This document shows, piece by piece, positions 21,896 through 31,284 of a stretch of 64,000 nt of DNA (position 1 is the first letter of the stretch; each line of letters starts with the position of its first letter). The position numbers were made by a program, and so were the translations under genes. Source of the stretch: Methylobacterium sp. R2-1 (lineage in GTDB: Bacteria > Pseudomonadota > Alphaproteobacteria > Rhizobiales > Beijerinckiaceae). The notes beneath the pieces are model-generated. The model saw nothing but the letters and a program-made list of their open reading frames with translations, searched no databases and was not told the origin of the DNA. The stretch covers positions 248,001 through 312,000 of the forward strand of contig NZ_JACHWM010000002.1 in assembly GCF_014191355.1 (NCBI RefSeq), given 5' to 3'.

Positions 21896-22825
21896 TCAGA
21901 ACAGCGAGATCACGAGGATCCCGGCCACCATCAGCGCTGCCCCACCGAGCCGCGACGCGCCGGCCCGGACCTGCTTCATGCCGAGCCAGCCGAAATGGTC
22001 GAGCGCCACCGAGGTCAGGAGGTTGGCGGTGATCAGCAGGCCGTTGAAGGCCCCCGCGCCGACCTTGTCGACGAAGAGCAGACCCGCGAACACCGCGACC
22101 GCGCCGGTGAGGCCGGCGAGCGGCATCCACCAGCGCATGCCCTCGACATCCGCCCGCCGCGGCAGCGGCTTCGGCCGCAGCAGGAAGACCAGCACGAACA
22201 CGAACACCACCGGCAGGAACGAGACGAGCGCCGCCAGCCAGGGATTGATCAGGGCGCCGCGCAGCTGCGCGTTCCACACCACACCGATCGCCTGCAGGGC
22301 GCCCGCGACGGCGATGAACGGGTAGAGCAGCTTCGGATTCAGGCCGTGTCCGGCTTCCCTGCCCGAGTCCTTGTCGGGTGTGACCCGCGCGATGAAGGTG
22401 ACGCCGACCGCCATCAGCAGCCCGCCGAGCCAGGGCATCGGCTTGAACCCGCCGCCCTGCAGCCCGAATAGGCCGAGCGCATCGAGGGCCAGCGAGGTCA
22501 GGATGTTGGCCGTCAGGGTCAGGCCGTTGAATGGCCCGGCCCCGACCTTGTCGACGAGAGCGAGCCCGCCGAACACCGCGACCGCGCCCGCCACGCCGCC
22601 CAGTGGGGCGTACCACGGCATGGCGCCGAGACTCTCCAGGCTCGGCAGCGGCGTCGGCATCACGAGGAACAGCGTCGCGAAGACGAACACGATCGGTAGG
22701 AACGAGACGGAGGCCGCCAGGAACGGATTGACGAGCCGCCCGCGCAGTTGCGCGTTCATGGAGTTGCCGAGGGCCTGGAGCACGCCGGCCACGATGATGA
22801 AGGGGTAGAGCAGGGCGGCGGTCAC
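21896..22825 (-). CDS. Tandem DUF606 (YdcZ-like) DMT-superfamily permease
   Basis: 309 residues from the GTG at 22825, which has GGAG 8 bases upstream. The frame also contains a GTG at 22831 and runs to 22960, but the extension is Pro/Arg-rich. The protein is two copies of the same ~145-residue, about five-helix unit. Copy 1 reads LLYPFIIVAGVLQALGNSMN and copy 2 LLYPFIAVAGALQAIGVVWN. Both continue with a NAQLRG motif, a VDKVGAG motif and TANxLTSxALDxxG. DUF606 proteins usually occur as single- or paired-domain inner-membrane transporters of unknown substrate. Confidence 0.8.
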   Translation of the reverse strand: MTAALLYPFIIVAGVLQALGNSMNAQLRGRLVNPFLAASVSFLPIVFVFATLFLVMPTPLPSLESLGAMPWYAPLGGVAGAVAVFGGLALVDKVGAGPFNGLTLTANILTSLALDALGLFGLQGGGFKPMPWLGGLLMAVGVTFIARVTPDKDSGREAGHGLNPKLLYPFIAVAGALQAIGVVWNAQLRGALINPWLAALVSFLPVVFVFVLVFLLRPKPLPRRADVEGMRWWMPLAGLTGAVAVFAGLLFVDKVGAGAFNGLLITANLLTSVALDHFGWLGMKQVRAGASRLGGAALMVAGILVISLF

Positions 22826-22881
22826 GGGCACGTCTCCGGAGCGGGCAAGGGGGCGGGCAGGGGGGTGGGCAGGGGCGGGGA

Positions 22882-24150
22882 TCAGACGAGGATCAGGGCA
22901 GCGAGGGCGAGGACCAGGGCCGGCGGCATCACAAGAATGCCGAGCTTGAGGAAACCCCACACCGAGACGTCCTCACCCTCGCGGCGGATCGCGGTGAGCC
23001 AGAGGATCGTCGCCAGCGAGCCCGTGACCGACAGGTTCGGTCCGAGATCGATGCCGATCAGGATCGCGCCCGCGACCTTCTCCGGCACCTGCGCGGCCTG
23101 CACCGCGGCTCCGGCCAGAAGCCCCGCCGGCAGGTTGTTGACGAGATTCGAGCCGAAGGCGACGACGGCCCCGCCGGCCCAGGCGGCCGCCGAGGGGTCG
23201 GCCTGCACCGCCCGCTTCAGGAGATCGGCGAGCATCCCGAGGACGCCGGTCCTCTCGAGGGCCTCGACCAGGACGAACAGGCCGGCCACCAGCGGCAGGA
23301 CGCCCCACGAGACATCCTTCGCGACCTCGACGAGACCACCGCGGTTGATCCCGAGCACGATGAGGGTGGTGGCCAGCCCCGCGATGAAGGTCGGCAGGCC
23401 GAGCTCGATCCCGGCCGCCGAGGCACCGATCAGGGCCGCGCCGGTGGCGACGATGCCGGCCCCGGCGATCTTGCCGCCGGTTCCCAACACGGGCGTCTCG
23501 ACCTCGGTTGCGACCGTCTCCGCTTTCAGTCGCGCGTTCTGCGTCAGGCGCAGGACAGCGTAGGTCGTCAGGATCGCCAGGACCGATGGCAGGGTGAAGG
23601 TCGCGAGCCACCGGCCGAGCGGCGGCATGTGTTCGGCGAAGACGACGAGGTTGGCCGGGTTGGAGATCGGCAGGACGAAGCTCGCCGCATTGGCGATGAA
23701 GGCGCAGATGAAGAGGTAGGGCAGCGGCTGCTTCACTCCGGCCGCCTTGGTGGCGGCGAAAACGGCCGGCGTCAGCACGACGGCGCAGGCGTCGTTCGAG
23801 AGGAAGACGGTCACCACCGTGCCGACGACGTAGACGAGCAGAAACAATCGCGTCGCCGACCCCTTCGCGGCCCGCACCGCGTGGGCGGCGAGCCAGTCGA
23901 ACAGCCCTTCCTTTCGGGCGATTTCCGAGAGCAGCATCATCCCGATGAGGAAGAGGTAGACGTCGGTGCCTTTGGCCACGCCCACGAGGGCCGCGCTCCA
24001 CGGCATCAGGCCGAGAGCGACGAGGAGCACGGCGCCGAGCACGGCCCAGATCGCTTCGGGCCAGGAGAAGGGCCGCAGGATCACGCCGAGCGTCGCCAGC
24101 GCGGCGATGCTCCACGTCGCCAAGTTCGGGGTCAGGATGAGCGCGCCCAT
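22882..24150 (-). CDS. ArsB/SLC13-like inner-membrane anion permease
   Basis: 422 residues, almost wholly hydrophobic, with about 10-12 predicted helices. The helix-hairpin patterns of the ion-transporter superfamily appear twice: TVVTVFLSNDACAVVLTPAV in the N-half, and FGSNLVNNLPAGLLAG with GIDLGPNLSVTGSLATILWL in the C-half. This is the layout of ArsB arsenite permeases, but no arsR or arsC is nearby, so the substrate is uncertain. It lies about 56 bases upstream of the DUF606 permease gene in transcription order and may form an operon with it. Confidence 0.8.
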   Translation of the reverse strand: MGALILTPNLATWSIAALATLGVILRPFSWPEAIWAVLGAVLLVALGLMPWSAALVGVAKGTDVYLFLIGMMLLSEIARKEGLFDWLAAHAVRAAKGSATRLFLLVYVVGTVVTVFLSNDACAVVLTPAVFAATKAAGVKQPLPYLFICAFIANAASFVLPISNPANLVVFAEHMPPLGRWLATFTLPSVLAILTTYAVLRLTQNARLKAETVATEVETPVLGTGGKIAGAGIVATGAALIGASAAGIELGLPTFIAGLATTLIVLGINRGGLVEVAKDVSWGVLPLVAGLFVLVEALERTGVLGMLADLLKRAVQADPSAAAWAGGAVVAFGSNLVNNLPAGLLAGAAVQAAQVPEKVAGAILIGIDLGPNLSVTGSLATILWLTAIRREGEDVSVWGFLKLGILVMPPALVLALAALILV

Positions 24151-24497
24151 CGGCGTCCGGCTTCCTTCGTTTCGAGGGTTAGGAGATCACGCGCCGACGG
24201 AGGCTCACCGCTGGCGCCCGTTCCGGTTCGGGCCGCGCCGGATTCCAAGCAAGTCTTTTTCGCAAGTCTTTTTCGGGCCAAGGGCCAAGCTCCGGTCGCG
24301 TCGGCGGCGTCGCCGGAAAGTCCGGGGCGCGGTGCCGGATGATCGCTGTCCTCAGAAGACGAGGCTCCGGCGACCCAGCCAACATTTCAGCGGGATGGTT
24401 CCGCCACGCCGGCAACCGCCGCTTAAGTTGTTGCCCGGGGATGTGTTCCTGTTTAATCCGTCACAAGACTGTGATTTTCAGTCTATCGGCGACTACC
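24151..24497. other. Intergenic region with a 13-bp tandem repeat
   Basis: 347 bases without a gene. It holds a 13-bp tandem duplication at 24249-24274 and otherwise nothing recognisable. Confidence 0.4.
24249..24274. repeat. 13-bp perfect tandem repeat
   Basis: GCAAGTCTTTTTC occurs twice head to tail, about 100 bases upstream of the ArsB-like gene start. Its T-rich sequence differs from the GC-rich setting. It is probably a slippage duplication. Confidence 0.8.
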
Positions 24498-24803
24498 TCA
24501 GCCGGCCTTCTCCACCGCCGCGGTCAAGGCGGGCAGATCGGGTTTCGGACCGAGCCCGATCGTGTCTCGGGCCCAATCGAGCCTCGTCGGCGACGGGTCG
24601 CCGGGGCGACCGAGGGCGACCTCACGACCGTCGGCGCAGGTGATGAGCCGGGGGTGCAGAAAGCCCTTCTCGAAGCGTCCCTGGATGGTCACGGCTTCGC
24701 CCTTGCCCGCCAGCGTGCCGCCCTCGCGGCCGGTCTCGACCAGGGCGCGGCCCGTGCCGTCCGGAATGATGTACTTGTTGCCGTAGATCTCGGTGACCTC
24801 GCC
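24498..24803 (-). pseudogene. Fragment of an OB-fold (BOF/YgiW-like) protein gene
   Basis: Read on the minus strand from 24803, the frame gives EVTEIYGNKYIIPDGTGRA, then LVETGREGG, VTIQGRFEKGFLHPRLIT and ADGREVALGRP. This is the beta-barrel pattern of small periplasmic OB-fold proteins (YgiW/YdeI/BOF type). A TAG stop (24806-24804) lies immediately before this piece and no start codon precedes the conserved strands. The first usable start, GTG inside EAVTI, would cut the fold in half. The region upstream does not continue it in any frame I can recognise. I read it as a 5'-truncated remnant. Confidence 0.5.
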
Positions 24804-25395
24804 CTAGCGGCGATGGCACCGACGACGAGGCCGTGGCGGTGCCGGCGCGGGCGCCCTGTCTCCGTTCAGATCACTCTGCCCGCCTGATGGCTCACCCAGC
24901 AGATCCGCTCCCGGAAGAGGTTCGGCTTCTCGATGCGACACGGCCAGATCGTGGCTCAAGCTTGCCGCGGGTCGTTTCGGCCATGCTCCGTCCCCGCAAG
25001 TCCAGAACTTTCACCGGCCGCAGCTGGGCGACGATGTTCTCCGGTTTGTGCCGCCTCGCTCCCACCGGTGACGCCCGACTTCAGGCAATCCCGTCATAAA
25101 GAAGGATCTGTCCCTGCCCGCGCACTTCGACGGCCCGCGGTAAACTCATCAGGCGAAGCCCCTCTTTGTCTACGTCGCGATTGCGATAAAAAGAGTCGCC
25201 ATGCGACAAGAACATACTTGCTTTCAACGTATATATTCAATTCTTTCAGTTTAATTATCTCTCAAAGAGCTAATTATTTCGAGTCGATATGGGAATGTCG
25301 CTGCGAATGGCAGCGTTCTTCGCATGTTTAACCCAAAATAATATTTTTAACTTATAGATCTGTCACGGCATTACGCCGAGGCGAAGAGATCTGCC
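24804..25395 (+). promoter_or_regulatory. Intergenic region with an AT-rich stretch and palindrome upstream of the chemoreceptor gene
   Basis: 592 bases without a gene. About 25190-25370 is strikingly AT-rich compared with the rest of the window. It contains an inverted repeat at 25252-25276: TAATTATCTCT and AGAGCTAATTA, one mismatch and a CAA spacer. This is the probable promoter and operator area of the chemoreceptor gene starting at 25396. The AT-rich DNA could also be of foreign origin. Confidence 0.5.
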
Positions 25396-27438
25396 ATGTT
25401 CATGAGACGCAGCTTGGCCAACAAGCTCATGCTCGCTGCCGGAACGGCGGTGACCGCCGTTCTGGTGGGATTCCTCGGCATAACGAGCTGGAGGACGGCT
25501 GATCGCGTCAGGTCCGAGGTCACGGACCTAGCGACGGAGAAGGCGGCGGGCGTGGCCGCGCAAGTCGGCACACAGATCACCGAGGCCGTGTCGGCGGGCA
25601 CGGCCATGACGGCCGGCTTGTCAGGCCTTCTCGAGACCGGCGGGGCGCGGCGATCCGACGTCGTGGCCGTCACCAAGGCGACGGCGCTGCGCTACCCGAA
25701 CATCTACGGCGCCTGGATGGCCGATACGGTCGAGCGTCTCTCCGAGGCGAGGCTCTCCGGCACCGAGGCCGTGAACGCGAAGGGGATCTTCACGCCGTAC
25801 TGGACCAAGACGGCGGCCGGCGGGCTCGAATTCTCGACCTTCACCTTCGACGGCACGGAGCAGTGGTACAAGGCGCCGGTCGTCTCCGGCAAAAGCCTGG
25901 TGACGGAACCCTACCTCACCACCCGCGGCGACCTCGTGACGTCGATCACGGCACCGGTCAGCGTCGGGGGCCGCGTCGTCGGCGTCGGCGGCGTCGACAT
26001 CAAGCTCGACAAGCTGCCGGAGATGCTAAGTGCGCTGCACCCCTTCGACAGCGGGCGGGTGATGCTGCTGTCCAACGGCGGCAAGTGGCTCTCGCCACCC
26101 GCCAAGAATCAGGAGATGAAGCCCTATTCCGGTTTCGGAGCGGACGAGGTCAAGGCGGCCCTGTCGGACGGGAGGGTGCGGATCCTCACCGGCAGCCCGG
26201 ACGGCGCGCTGCGCCTGATCTACCCCTTCTCGGCGCCGGGGATGAACACGACCTGGGCCGTGGTGATGGACGTGCCCGAGCACGTCATCTCGCAGCCGAT
26301 CTACAGGCAGCTCGCCGAGACGGCTGCGGGCGGCGGCGCCGTCCTGATCGTCGTGCTCGTCACGATCTTCGCGATGTCGAAGATCCTGATCGACCGTCCG
26401 CTGAAGCACTCCGTCCAGACAATCGAGGCGCTGATCGACCGGCGCTACGACGTTGCCATTCGGGATACGGATCGCGCCGACGAGGTCGGCTCGATCGCCA
26501 AGGCGCTGGAGGTGTTCCGGGACAAGGCACACCGGGCCGAGCAGCTGGCCGAGGAGCAGGAGGCGCAGCAGCAGCGTCAGCTGTCGCGCGCGGAGTCGAT
26601 CCGCAGCCATTCGCAGAGCTTCGACAGCAAGGTGTCGCGCCTGACGGACGCCGTGCTGAGCCTCGTGAACGATCTCGACACCGCTTCCTCGACCCTCACC
26701 AGCGGCGCCGACTCGACCAGCATGCGCAGTGCGTCCGTGGCGGCGGCCTCCGAGCAGACCTCGGCGAACGTCGCGGCGGTCGCCTCCGCGGCCGAGGAGC
26801 TGCTCGCCTCGGTTCACGAGATCGGGCGCCAGATGAACCTCTCCACGGAGATCGCCGGGAACGCCGTGAGCCAAGCCCGGAACGCCAACGTGAAGGTCGA
26901 CGCCCTCGCCGAGGCCGCCCACCGCATCAGCGAGGTGATCAAGCTCATCTCCACCATCGCTGCGCAGACCAATCTGCTGGCACTGAACGCCACGATCGAG
27001 GCGGCCCGCGCGGGCGAGGCCGGCCGCGGCTTCGCCGTCGTCGCGGCGGAGGTGAAGGAGCTCGCCAACCAGACCTCGCGCGCGACGGACGAGATCGCCG
27101 TGCAGGTCGAGGCGGTCCAGACCGGCACCGGGGATGCCGTGCGGGCGATCCAGGACATCTCGAGCACGATCCAGCGGATGAACGAGATCGCCCGCTCGAT
27201 CCAGGAATCGGCCTCCCAGCAGGGTCTGGCGATGCACGAGATCGCCCGCAACATCCAAGAGGCCTCGGCCGGCACCCGCGAGGTCTCGGCGAGCATCTCG
27301 GCCGTCTCGCGATCCGCCAGCGAGACCGGTGAGACCGCGCAGGTCGTGAGTTCCGCCGCGGTGACCCTTCAGGACAAGTCGAACGAACTGCGCCAGGAAG
27401 TTCTGTCCTTCCTGTCGAACGTCCGGGCGGCTGGCTGA
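25396..27438 (+). CDS. Methyl-accepting chemotaxis protein with periplasmic dCache-type sensor
   Basis: 680 residues. Topology: N-terminal transmembrane helix (about 10-32); a periplasmic double-Cache-like sensor to about 300, with the [13 protein letters not shown] and [14 protein letters not shown] patterns seen in Cache receptors; second transmembrane helix at about 311-330; a HAMP domain to about 385; and a cytoplasmic signalling domain from about 440. The hairpin tip reads [20 protein letters not shown] followed by [15 protein letters not shown], the invariant CheA/CheW contact. Ligand unknown; Cache receptors often sense amino or organic acids. No che genes are nearby, so this is a stand-alone receptor. 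Confidence 0.95.
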   Translation: MFMRRSLANKLMLAAGTAVTAVLVGFLGITSWRTADRVRSEVTDLATEKAAGVAAQVGTQITEAVSAGTAMTAGLSGLLETGGARRSDVVAVTKATALRYPNIYGAWMADTVERLSEARLSGTEAVNAKGIFTPYWTKTAAGGLEFSTFTFDGTEQWYKAPVVSGKSLVTEPYLTTRGDLVTSITAPVSVGGRVVGVGGVDIKLDKLPEMLSALHPFDSGRVMLLSNGGKWLSPPAKNQEMKPYSGFGADEVKAALSDGRVRILTGSPDGALRLIYPFSAPGMNTTWAVVMDVPEHVISQPIYRQLAETAAGGGAVLIVVLVTIFAMSKILIDRPLKHSVQTIEALIDRRYDVAIRDTDRADEVGSIAKALEVFRDKAHRAEQLAEEQEAQQQRQLSRAESIRSHSQSFDSKVSRLTDAVLSLVNDLDTASSTLTSGADSTSMRSASVAAASEQTSANVAAVASAAEELLASVHEIGRQMNLSTEIAGNAVSQARNANVKVDALAEAAHRISEVIKLISTIAAQTNLLALNATIEAARAGEAGRGFAVVAAEVKELANQTSRATDEIAVQVEAVQTGTGDAVRAIQDISSTIQRMNEIARSIQESASQQGLAMHEIARNIQEASAGTREVSASISAVSRSASETGETAQVVSSAAVTLQDKSNELRQEVLSFLSNVRAAG

Positions 27439-27537
27439 CGGCGAGGGCGACGGCAAGGGGCGACGGGAAGGATAACGGCGGCATACACCGTTCGTCGCCG
27501 GGGCCGGGTTTCGAGCGGCACGCCGGTAACAGGCACG

Positions 27538-27570
27538 AAAAACCCCGCTCCGGAGAAACCCGGGCGGGGC
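27538..27570 (-). terminator. Rho-independent terminator for the small secreted protein gene
   Basis: On the minus strand the arms CCCCGC (27569-27564) and GCGGGG (27548-27543) enclose further pairing CCGG/CCGG. A run of five T follows (A-run at 27538-27542 on the plus strand). It lies just past the 27594 stop. Confidence 0.8.
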
Positions 27571-27593
27571 TGAGGTCCGTGGCGGCCTACTGA

Positions 27594-27872
27594 CTACTGG
27601 CCCGCGCCATTGCCGCTTCCGCCACCGGCGCTGCCTTGGGGAACGGCGCGCTCGGGCTGATTGGCATTGCCACCGGCGGCAGAGTTGCTTGTGATGGTGT
27701 CGGCCCCCGTGGCGCCGCGCGAGATCGTCACGCCTCGATCGCGCCCGCCGGTGACGCTGCCGTCATCCGTCACGATCACCCCCGATCCGGGCCGAGGTTG
27801 GGCCGTGGCGGGGAAGCAGGCGGCTGCGAGCGCCAACCCGAAGGCACAGGCTATCGTCGATGGGTACTTCAT
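27594..27872 (-). CDS. Small secreted protein of unknown function (92 aa)
   Basis: Starts MKYPSTIACAFGLALAAACF then PATAQP, a Sec signal peptide cleaved near residue 24. The mature part is Gly/Ser/Asn-rich (GGSGNGAGQ end) with VIVTDDGSVTGGRDRGVTIS. I chose ATG 27872, which has AGGA about 7 bases upstream. The frame stays open to 27998 but the extension is not signal-like. A clear terminator lies about 24 bases downstream, supporting a real monocistronic gene. No family known to me. Confidence 0.65.
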   Translation of the reverse strand: MKYPSTIACAFGLALAAACFPATAQPRPGSGVIVTDDGSVTGGRDRGVTISRGATGADTITSNSAAGGNANQPERAVPQGSAGGGSGNGAGQ

Positions 27873-28474
27873 GATGGTTCCTGTCGATATCTGCATGAGC
27901 AACCCGGCCTGAGGCCTGTTGTTCGTGCCCGGTCGGGAACCGCACCGTTCTCTCACACTCGTTGGACCAGTTACCGTTTTCTTGGGAGGCGGATCCATAA
28001 CACCGCTCGCCGATCCCTCACTTCGATGGCCGGCAACGAACGCAGTCGCGGGGTAAGACTTCCGCGCGGCGGGTTACGCCGCCTGGACGAGTCTCCGGCG
28101 CGCAACACCTCGTCTTTTCCTGCGAAACCAGGCGCCGGCCTCTCCAAAACCGTCAAGGTTTGGCTATCAGGCTGATCCGGTCACCTCATGATTGATCGCC
28201 GTCATGCTGTCCGTCTCCCGCGCCGTCGTTTCGAAGCACCGTGAGATTTCCGCGTTGCTCGCGACCTATGCCATGTTCCTCAGCGGGGTCCTGATTCTCG
28301 CCTGGGCGGCATAGGCCCCGGGCCGGAAACGGCCGAGGTCTCGCCGATCCGGAGCCGGGAGCATCGGCGGGGCACCGTCCGCGACGGTTGCATCCTCCCG
28401 AACTCGTCCGGCAACGGCTTCGCTCGAAGCGGGATGTGAACGTGATTCCGGGTTACCGTCGATGGGGATAGGGC
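27873..28474. other. Intergenic region with one possible micro-ORF
   Basis: About 600 bases between the secreted-protein gene start and the FecR-domain gene end. Apart from the 36-codon frame at 28204-28314, nothing coding or repetitive stands out. Confidence 0.35.
28204..28314 (+). CDS. Possible 36-aa membrane micro-protein
   Basis: Begins MLSVSRAVVSKHREISALLA and ends in a hydrophobic stretch (TYAMFLSGVLILAWAA). That is a positively charged start followed by one possible transmembrane helix. No clear ribosome site and no neighbour in the same direction. Listed as a candidate only. Confidence 0.3.
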   Translation: MLSVSRAVVSKHREISALLATYAMFLSGVLILAWAA

Positions 28475-29182
28475 TCAGCGTCCGCACAGAGCGGCGAAGG
28501 CCGCCGGTTGCGGCACCCCGCCTCCCTCCGAGAAGCGGGTCGGCGTGCACAGGCCCGGATTGGCGCCGCAATAGCCATTGAAGCTGAAGCGCGTGGCGGA
28601 GCCGCGTGGGGCGGGGGTCACGCCACTGGCGGTCACGATGACGACGGAGCCGGGCTGGTCGAGAGTGAGGCAGGCCTGCGGGCTCGCTTGGCGCGTGCAG
28701 ACCCGAACCTCGCCCTCGACGAGGGTGATGACCGAGCGCGCGCCGGTCGTCCAAACATCGAACACCGTTCCCCGGACGCCGATCGTCGCGACGGGTGTCT
28801 TGATCTCGTAGGCCTTCTTGTCGAGATCGCCGGTCACGAAGCGGTAGGTGCCCTTCAACAGGTTGAGCGCCACCTTCCCGGCCGGCCGCTCTTCCGAATA
28901 GACGTACTGGTTGAGCGCGATGCGCGCGTTCGGCCCGATCGAGAGGTTGGTCTGGTCGAGGAAGACGATCTTGGCGAGACTGTCCGCTCCGGTCTGCACC
29001 GCCTCGTCCCGGAACACCGTGTCCCCCTCGGCGAGGCTGTTCTTCTGCGCGCCCTTCAGGCGGGACACCTCGTTCTTCACCACCGTCGTCGCACCGATCT
29101 GCTGGGCCGACGCGAGGCCCGTCAGGCCCAGCGCGAGGCCGACGGCCAAGCCGGCGCAACAGATCTGTCTGACGAGGCTCAT
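28475..29182 (-). CDS. FecR-domain periplasmic protein
   Basis: 235 residues from ATG 29182; an alternative ATG at 29197 adds five residues. A signal peptide covers about 1-28 (MSLVRQICCAGLAVGLALGL, then ASAQQ). The FecR-like beta domain follows: VFRDEAVQTGADSLAKIVFL, LLKGTYRFVTGDL and the hallmark IKTPVATIGVRGTVFDVW. The C-terminus has four cysteines (CTRQASPQACL, NGYCGANPGLC), probably disulfide bonded. Unlike FecR of iron uptake there is no sigma factor or TonB receptor alongside. Such stand-alone FecR proteins often occur near autotransporters and CHASE2 cyclases, both of which are in this region. Confidence 0.85.
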   Translation of the reverse strand: MSLVRQICCAGLAVGLALGLTGLASAQQIGATTVVKNEVSRLKGAQKNSLAEGDTVFRDEAVQTGADSLAKIVFLDQTNLSIGPNARIALNQYVYSEERPAGKVALNLLKGTYRFVTGDLDKKAYEIKTPVATIGVRGTVFDVWTTGARSVITLVEGEVRVCTRQASPQACLTLDQPGSVVIVTASGVTPAPRGSATRFSFNGYCGANPGLCTPTRFSEGGGVPQPAAFAALCGR

Positions 29183-29331
29183 CGCGGCGCAGTCCATCGG
29201 CAAGTCGCCCCATCGTAGACGCGAAACCCGCGGCGGCAACGGTGCCGCAAGCTTTTCCCGGCGGTGTTGCACATCGACGGCAAGCGCGCGGCCGATCTTC
29301 GACGTGTCCGCCTCCGGCCGAGGCGGGGGAT

Positions 29332-31284
29332 CTACTGAATATCGGCGCCCCCCGAGGCGGGAGGGCCGATCCGGTAGAGGTCGCGCGGATCGGCCCCGAT
29401 CTGGCGCCGGAGGGTCGCGATCGCCTCCGGGGGCAGGGCCTCGATCCAGGCCCGGAAGCGGACATGGTCGGGCCGGTCCCGGGCGCCGGCGGGCGGCGTC
29501 TCGCCCAGGGCCTCGTAGGCAGCCGCGTAGGTCGCGAGGCCGTTGACCGTCGCCGCCCCGGTCCAACCCATGGGAAGACCGCTCGCCCGCGCGCCGAGCA
29601 GGAACACGCGGTCGCCGATCTCGGCCAGCGGCCGGGGCGTCAGCGCCCAATGGCCGAACAGGTGGAAGCCTGCCGGAAGGAAGAGGTAGCCGCTGGCATC
29701 GACGAAGCGGTCCGCATCCTCCTCCGGAAGCGGCAGGACCGTCAGGTCCGGGCGGCAGAGCCGGCGGGACGTCGTGACGATCCCGCACCGTTCAAATCCG
29801 ACGCGCAACGCCGCGACGAGGCAGCGTTCGATGTGATCCGGATCGTACCAGCACCCGGCATCGAGGAAACAGACCGCCGTATAGCCCCGCGCGGCCGCGA
29901 GCAGGCCGCCAGCGGCCCAGGCCGCGCGGGTGCCCGCCTCGCCTGTCGGGCCGAGGCGGATGTGGTCGGCGACCAAGGCGTCCAGCGTTTCCTGCAGCCC
30001 CTCCTGCGGTGCGCCCTCCGCGAGCAGGATGTGGTCCGCCGCCACGGTCTGGCCTGCCACCGAGGCGATGCAGCGCCGGAGCGTCTCGGGACTTTCCGAG
30101 CGGTATGCCGTCACCACGGCGATTCGCGGGGCACGATCCTTCAGCGTCTCCGTCCAGAGGGATCCGCGCGCCCTCAGGCGGTCGTAGGCGTAGTCGCGGT
30201 TGGCCCGCACCCGTTCGCGTGTCGAGGAATCGAGACCTTCGCGCGTCAGGAGAACCGCGCAGGCGACGAGGCAGTCCATGGCGCGCCCGGCCCAGTAGGC
30301 GTTGACCGCGAATTCGTCGAGCAGCCCGATCTCGTAGATCCAGGGCTGAAGGAACAGGCTGGCCTCCGGCTGCGGACGACCGAGCCCGCGCTCCGCGGCC
30401 GCAAGCCCGCGCGCCCACTCGCCCCGCTGCCGGCCGATCAAGGCTGCGGCATGCAGCGCCTCGACGCGCTCCGGCACGGTCGCGCTCGCGCGGTCGAGCA
30501 CGGCCAGGACCGCCTCCGTCGGGGCCCCCTGCCGCGCCATCAGCTTGCCGGCATTGAAAAGGCTCTCGAACACCTCCTGATCCCAGAAGCCGAGCTCAGC
30601 CCGCGCGAGATAGGCCTCGAGCGCCCGCTCGAACTGCCCGGCATCGCGCAGGCTCTGGGCGAGGTAGAAGGTGTAGCGGGCGCGCAGGAACGGATCGGTC
30701 TCGACCGCCAGCGCCGCCTCCAGGAGAGCGGCATCCCGGGCGAACTTTTGGGGATCGCGCGAGCGCGCCCCGTCGCCGCCGTAGATGATGTGCAGCCCCG
30801 CCGCCGCGACGTGAGACCGCACGGTGTCCGGGATGTCGAGAAACTCGTGCAGGACCGACCGGTAGCTGAAAGCGAGGCGGTTCGAGAAGAGTTGCGGCCG
30901 GCGGTACACCGCGCCCCCGTGATGGATGTCGAGGTCGTAGACATCCGCGGACAAGCCGGCCTTGAACGCCGCCGGGTCGAAACCCGCTTCGAAGGCGAGC
31001 CGGTCGTCGGCGTCGATCACCAGCGCATAGTCGATCGCGGGGTCCTGCCGGAGCGCCGCGAGGGCCGCGCTGCGGTTGTGGGCGAAGTCCTGCCACGGCT
31101 GTTCGGCCACCGTGCCGGGAATCCCATGGCAGGCGAGGTAAGCCCGCACGATCTCCGGCGTGCCGTCACGTGAGCCGGTATCGACGATGACGGCGCCGTC
31201 GATGAGGGGCCGGACGCTGTCGAGGCATCGCTCCACGACATGCGCCTCGTCCCTGACAATCATGCACAGGCCGATCGTCGGCAT
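29332..31284 (-). CDS. Two-domain family 2 glycosyltransferase with TPR-like linker
   Basis: 650 residues. The N-terminal GT-A domain (about 1-230) starts MPTIGLCMIVRDEAHVVERC and has VIVDTGSRDGTPEIV and the metal-binding VIDADDR. It is followed by a helical TPR-like region (about 225-330, e.g. LAQSLRDAGQFERALEAYL). A second GT-like half (about 385-560) has IAVVTAYRSESPETLRRCI, an EGAPQEG motif and VCFLDAGCWYDPDHI. No transmembrane helices, so cytoplasmic. The N-terminal half resembles SunS/tetratricopeptide glycosyltransferases that modify peptides or proteins. The neighbouring giant autotransporter is a conceivable target, but that is inference. Confidence 0.8.
   Translation of the reverse strand: MPTIGLCMIVRDEAHVVERCLDSVRPLIDGAVIVDTGSRDGTPEIVRAYLACHGIPGTVAEQPWQDFAHNRSAALAALRQDPAIDYALVIDADDRLAFEAGFDPAAFKAGLSADVYDLDIHHGGAVYRRPQLFSNRLAFSYRSVLHEFLDIPDTVRSHVAAAGLHIIYGGDGARSRDPQKFARDAALLEAALAVETDPFLRARYTFYLAQSLRDAGQFERALEAYLARAELGFWDQEVFESLFNAGKLMARQGAPTEAVLAVLDRASATVPERVEALHAAALIGRQRGEWARGLAAAERGLGRPQPEASLFLQPWIYEIGLLDEFAVNAYWAGRAMDCLVACAVLLTREGLDSSTRERVRANRDYAYDRLRARGSLWTETLKDRAPRIAVVTAYRSESPETLRRCIASVAGQTVAADHILLAEGAPQEGLQETLDALVADHIRLGPTGEAGTRAAWAAGGLLAAARGYTAVCFLDAGCWYDPDHIERCLVAALRVGFERCGIVTTSRRLCRPDLTVLPLPEEDADRFVDASGYLFLPAGFHLFGHWALTPRPLAEIGDRVFLLGARASGLPMGWTGAATVNGLATYAAAYEALGETPPAGARDRPDHVRFRAWIEALPPEAIATLRRQIGADPRDLYRIGPPASGGADIQ

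Noticed and set aside
25396..27438. Chemoreceptor as part of a chemotaxis operon
   Set aside because: No cheA, cheW, cheB, cheR or cheY is nearby; it is a stand-alone receptor gene.
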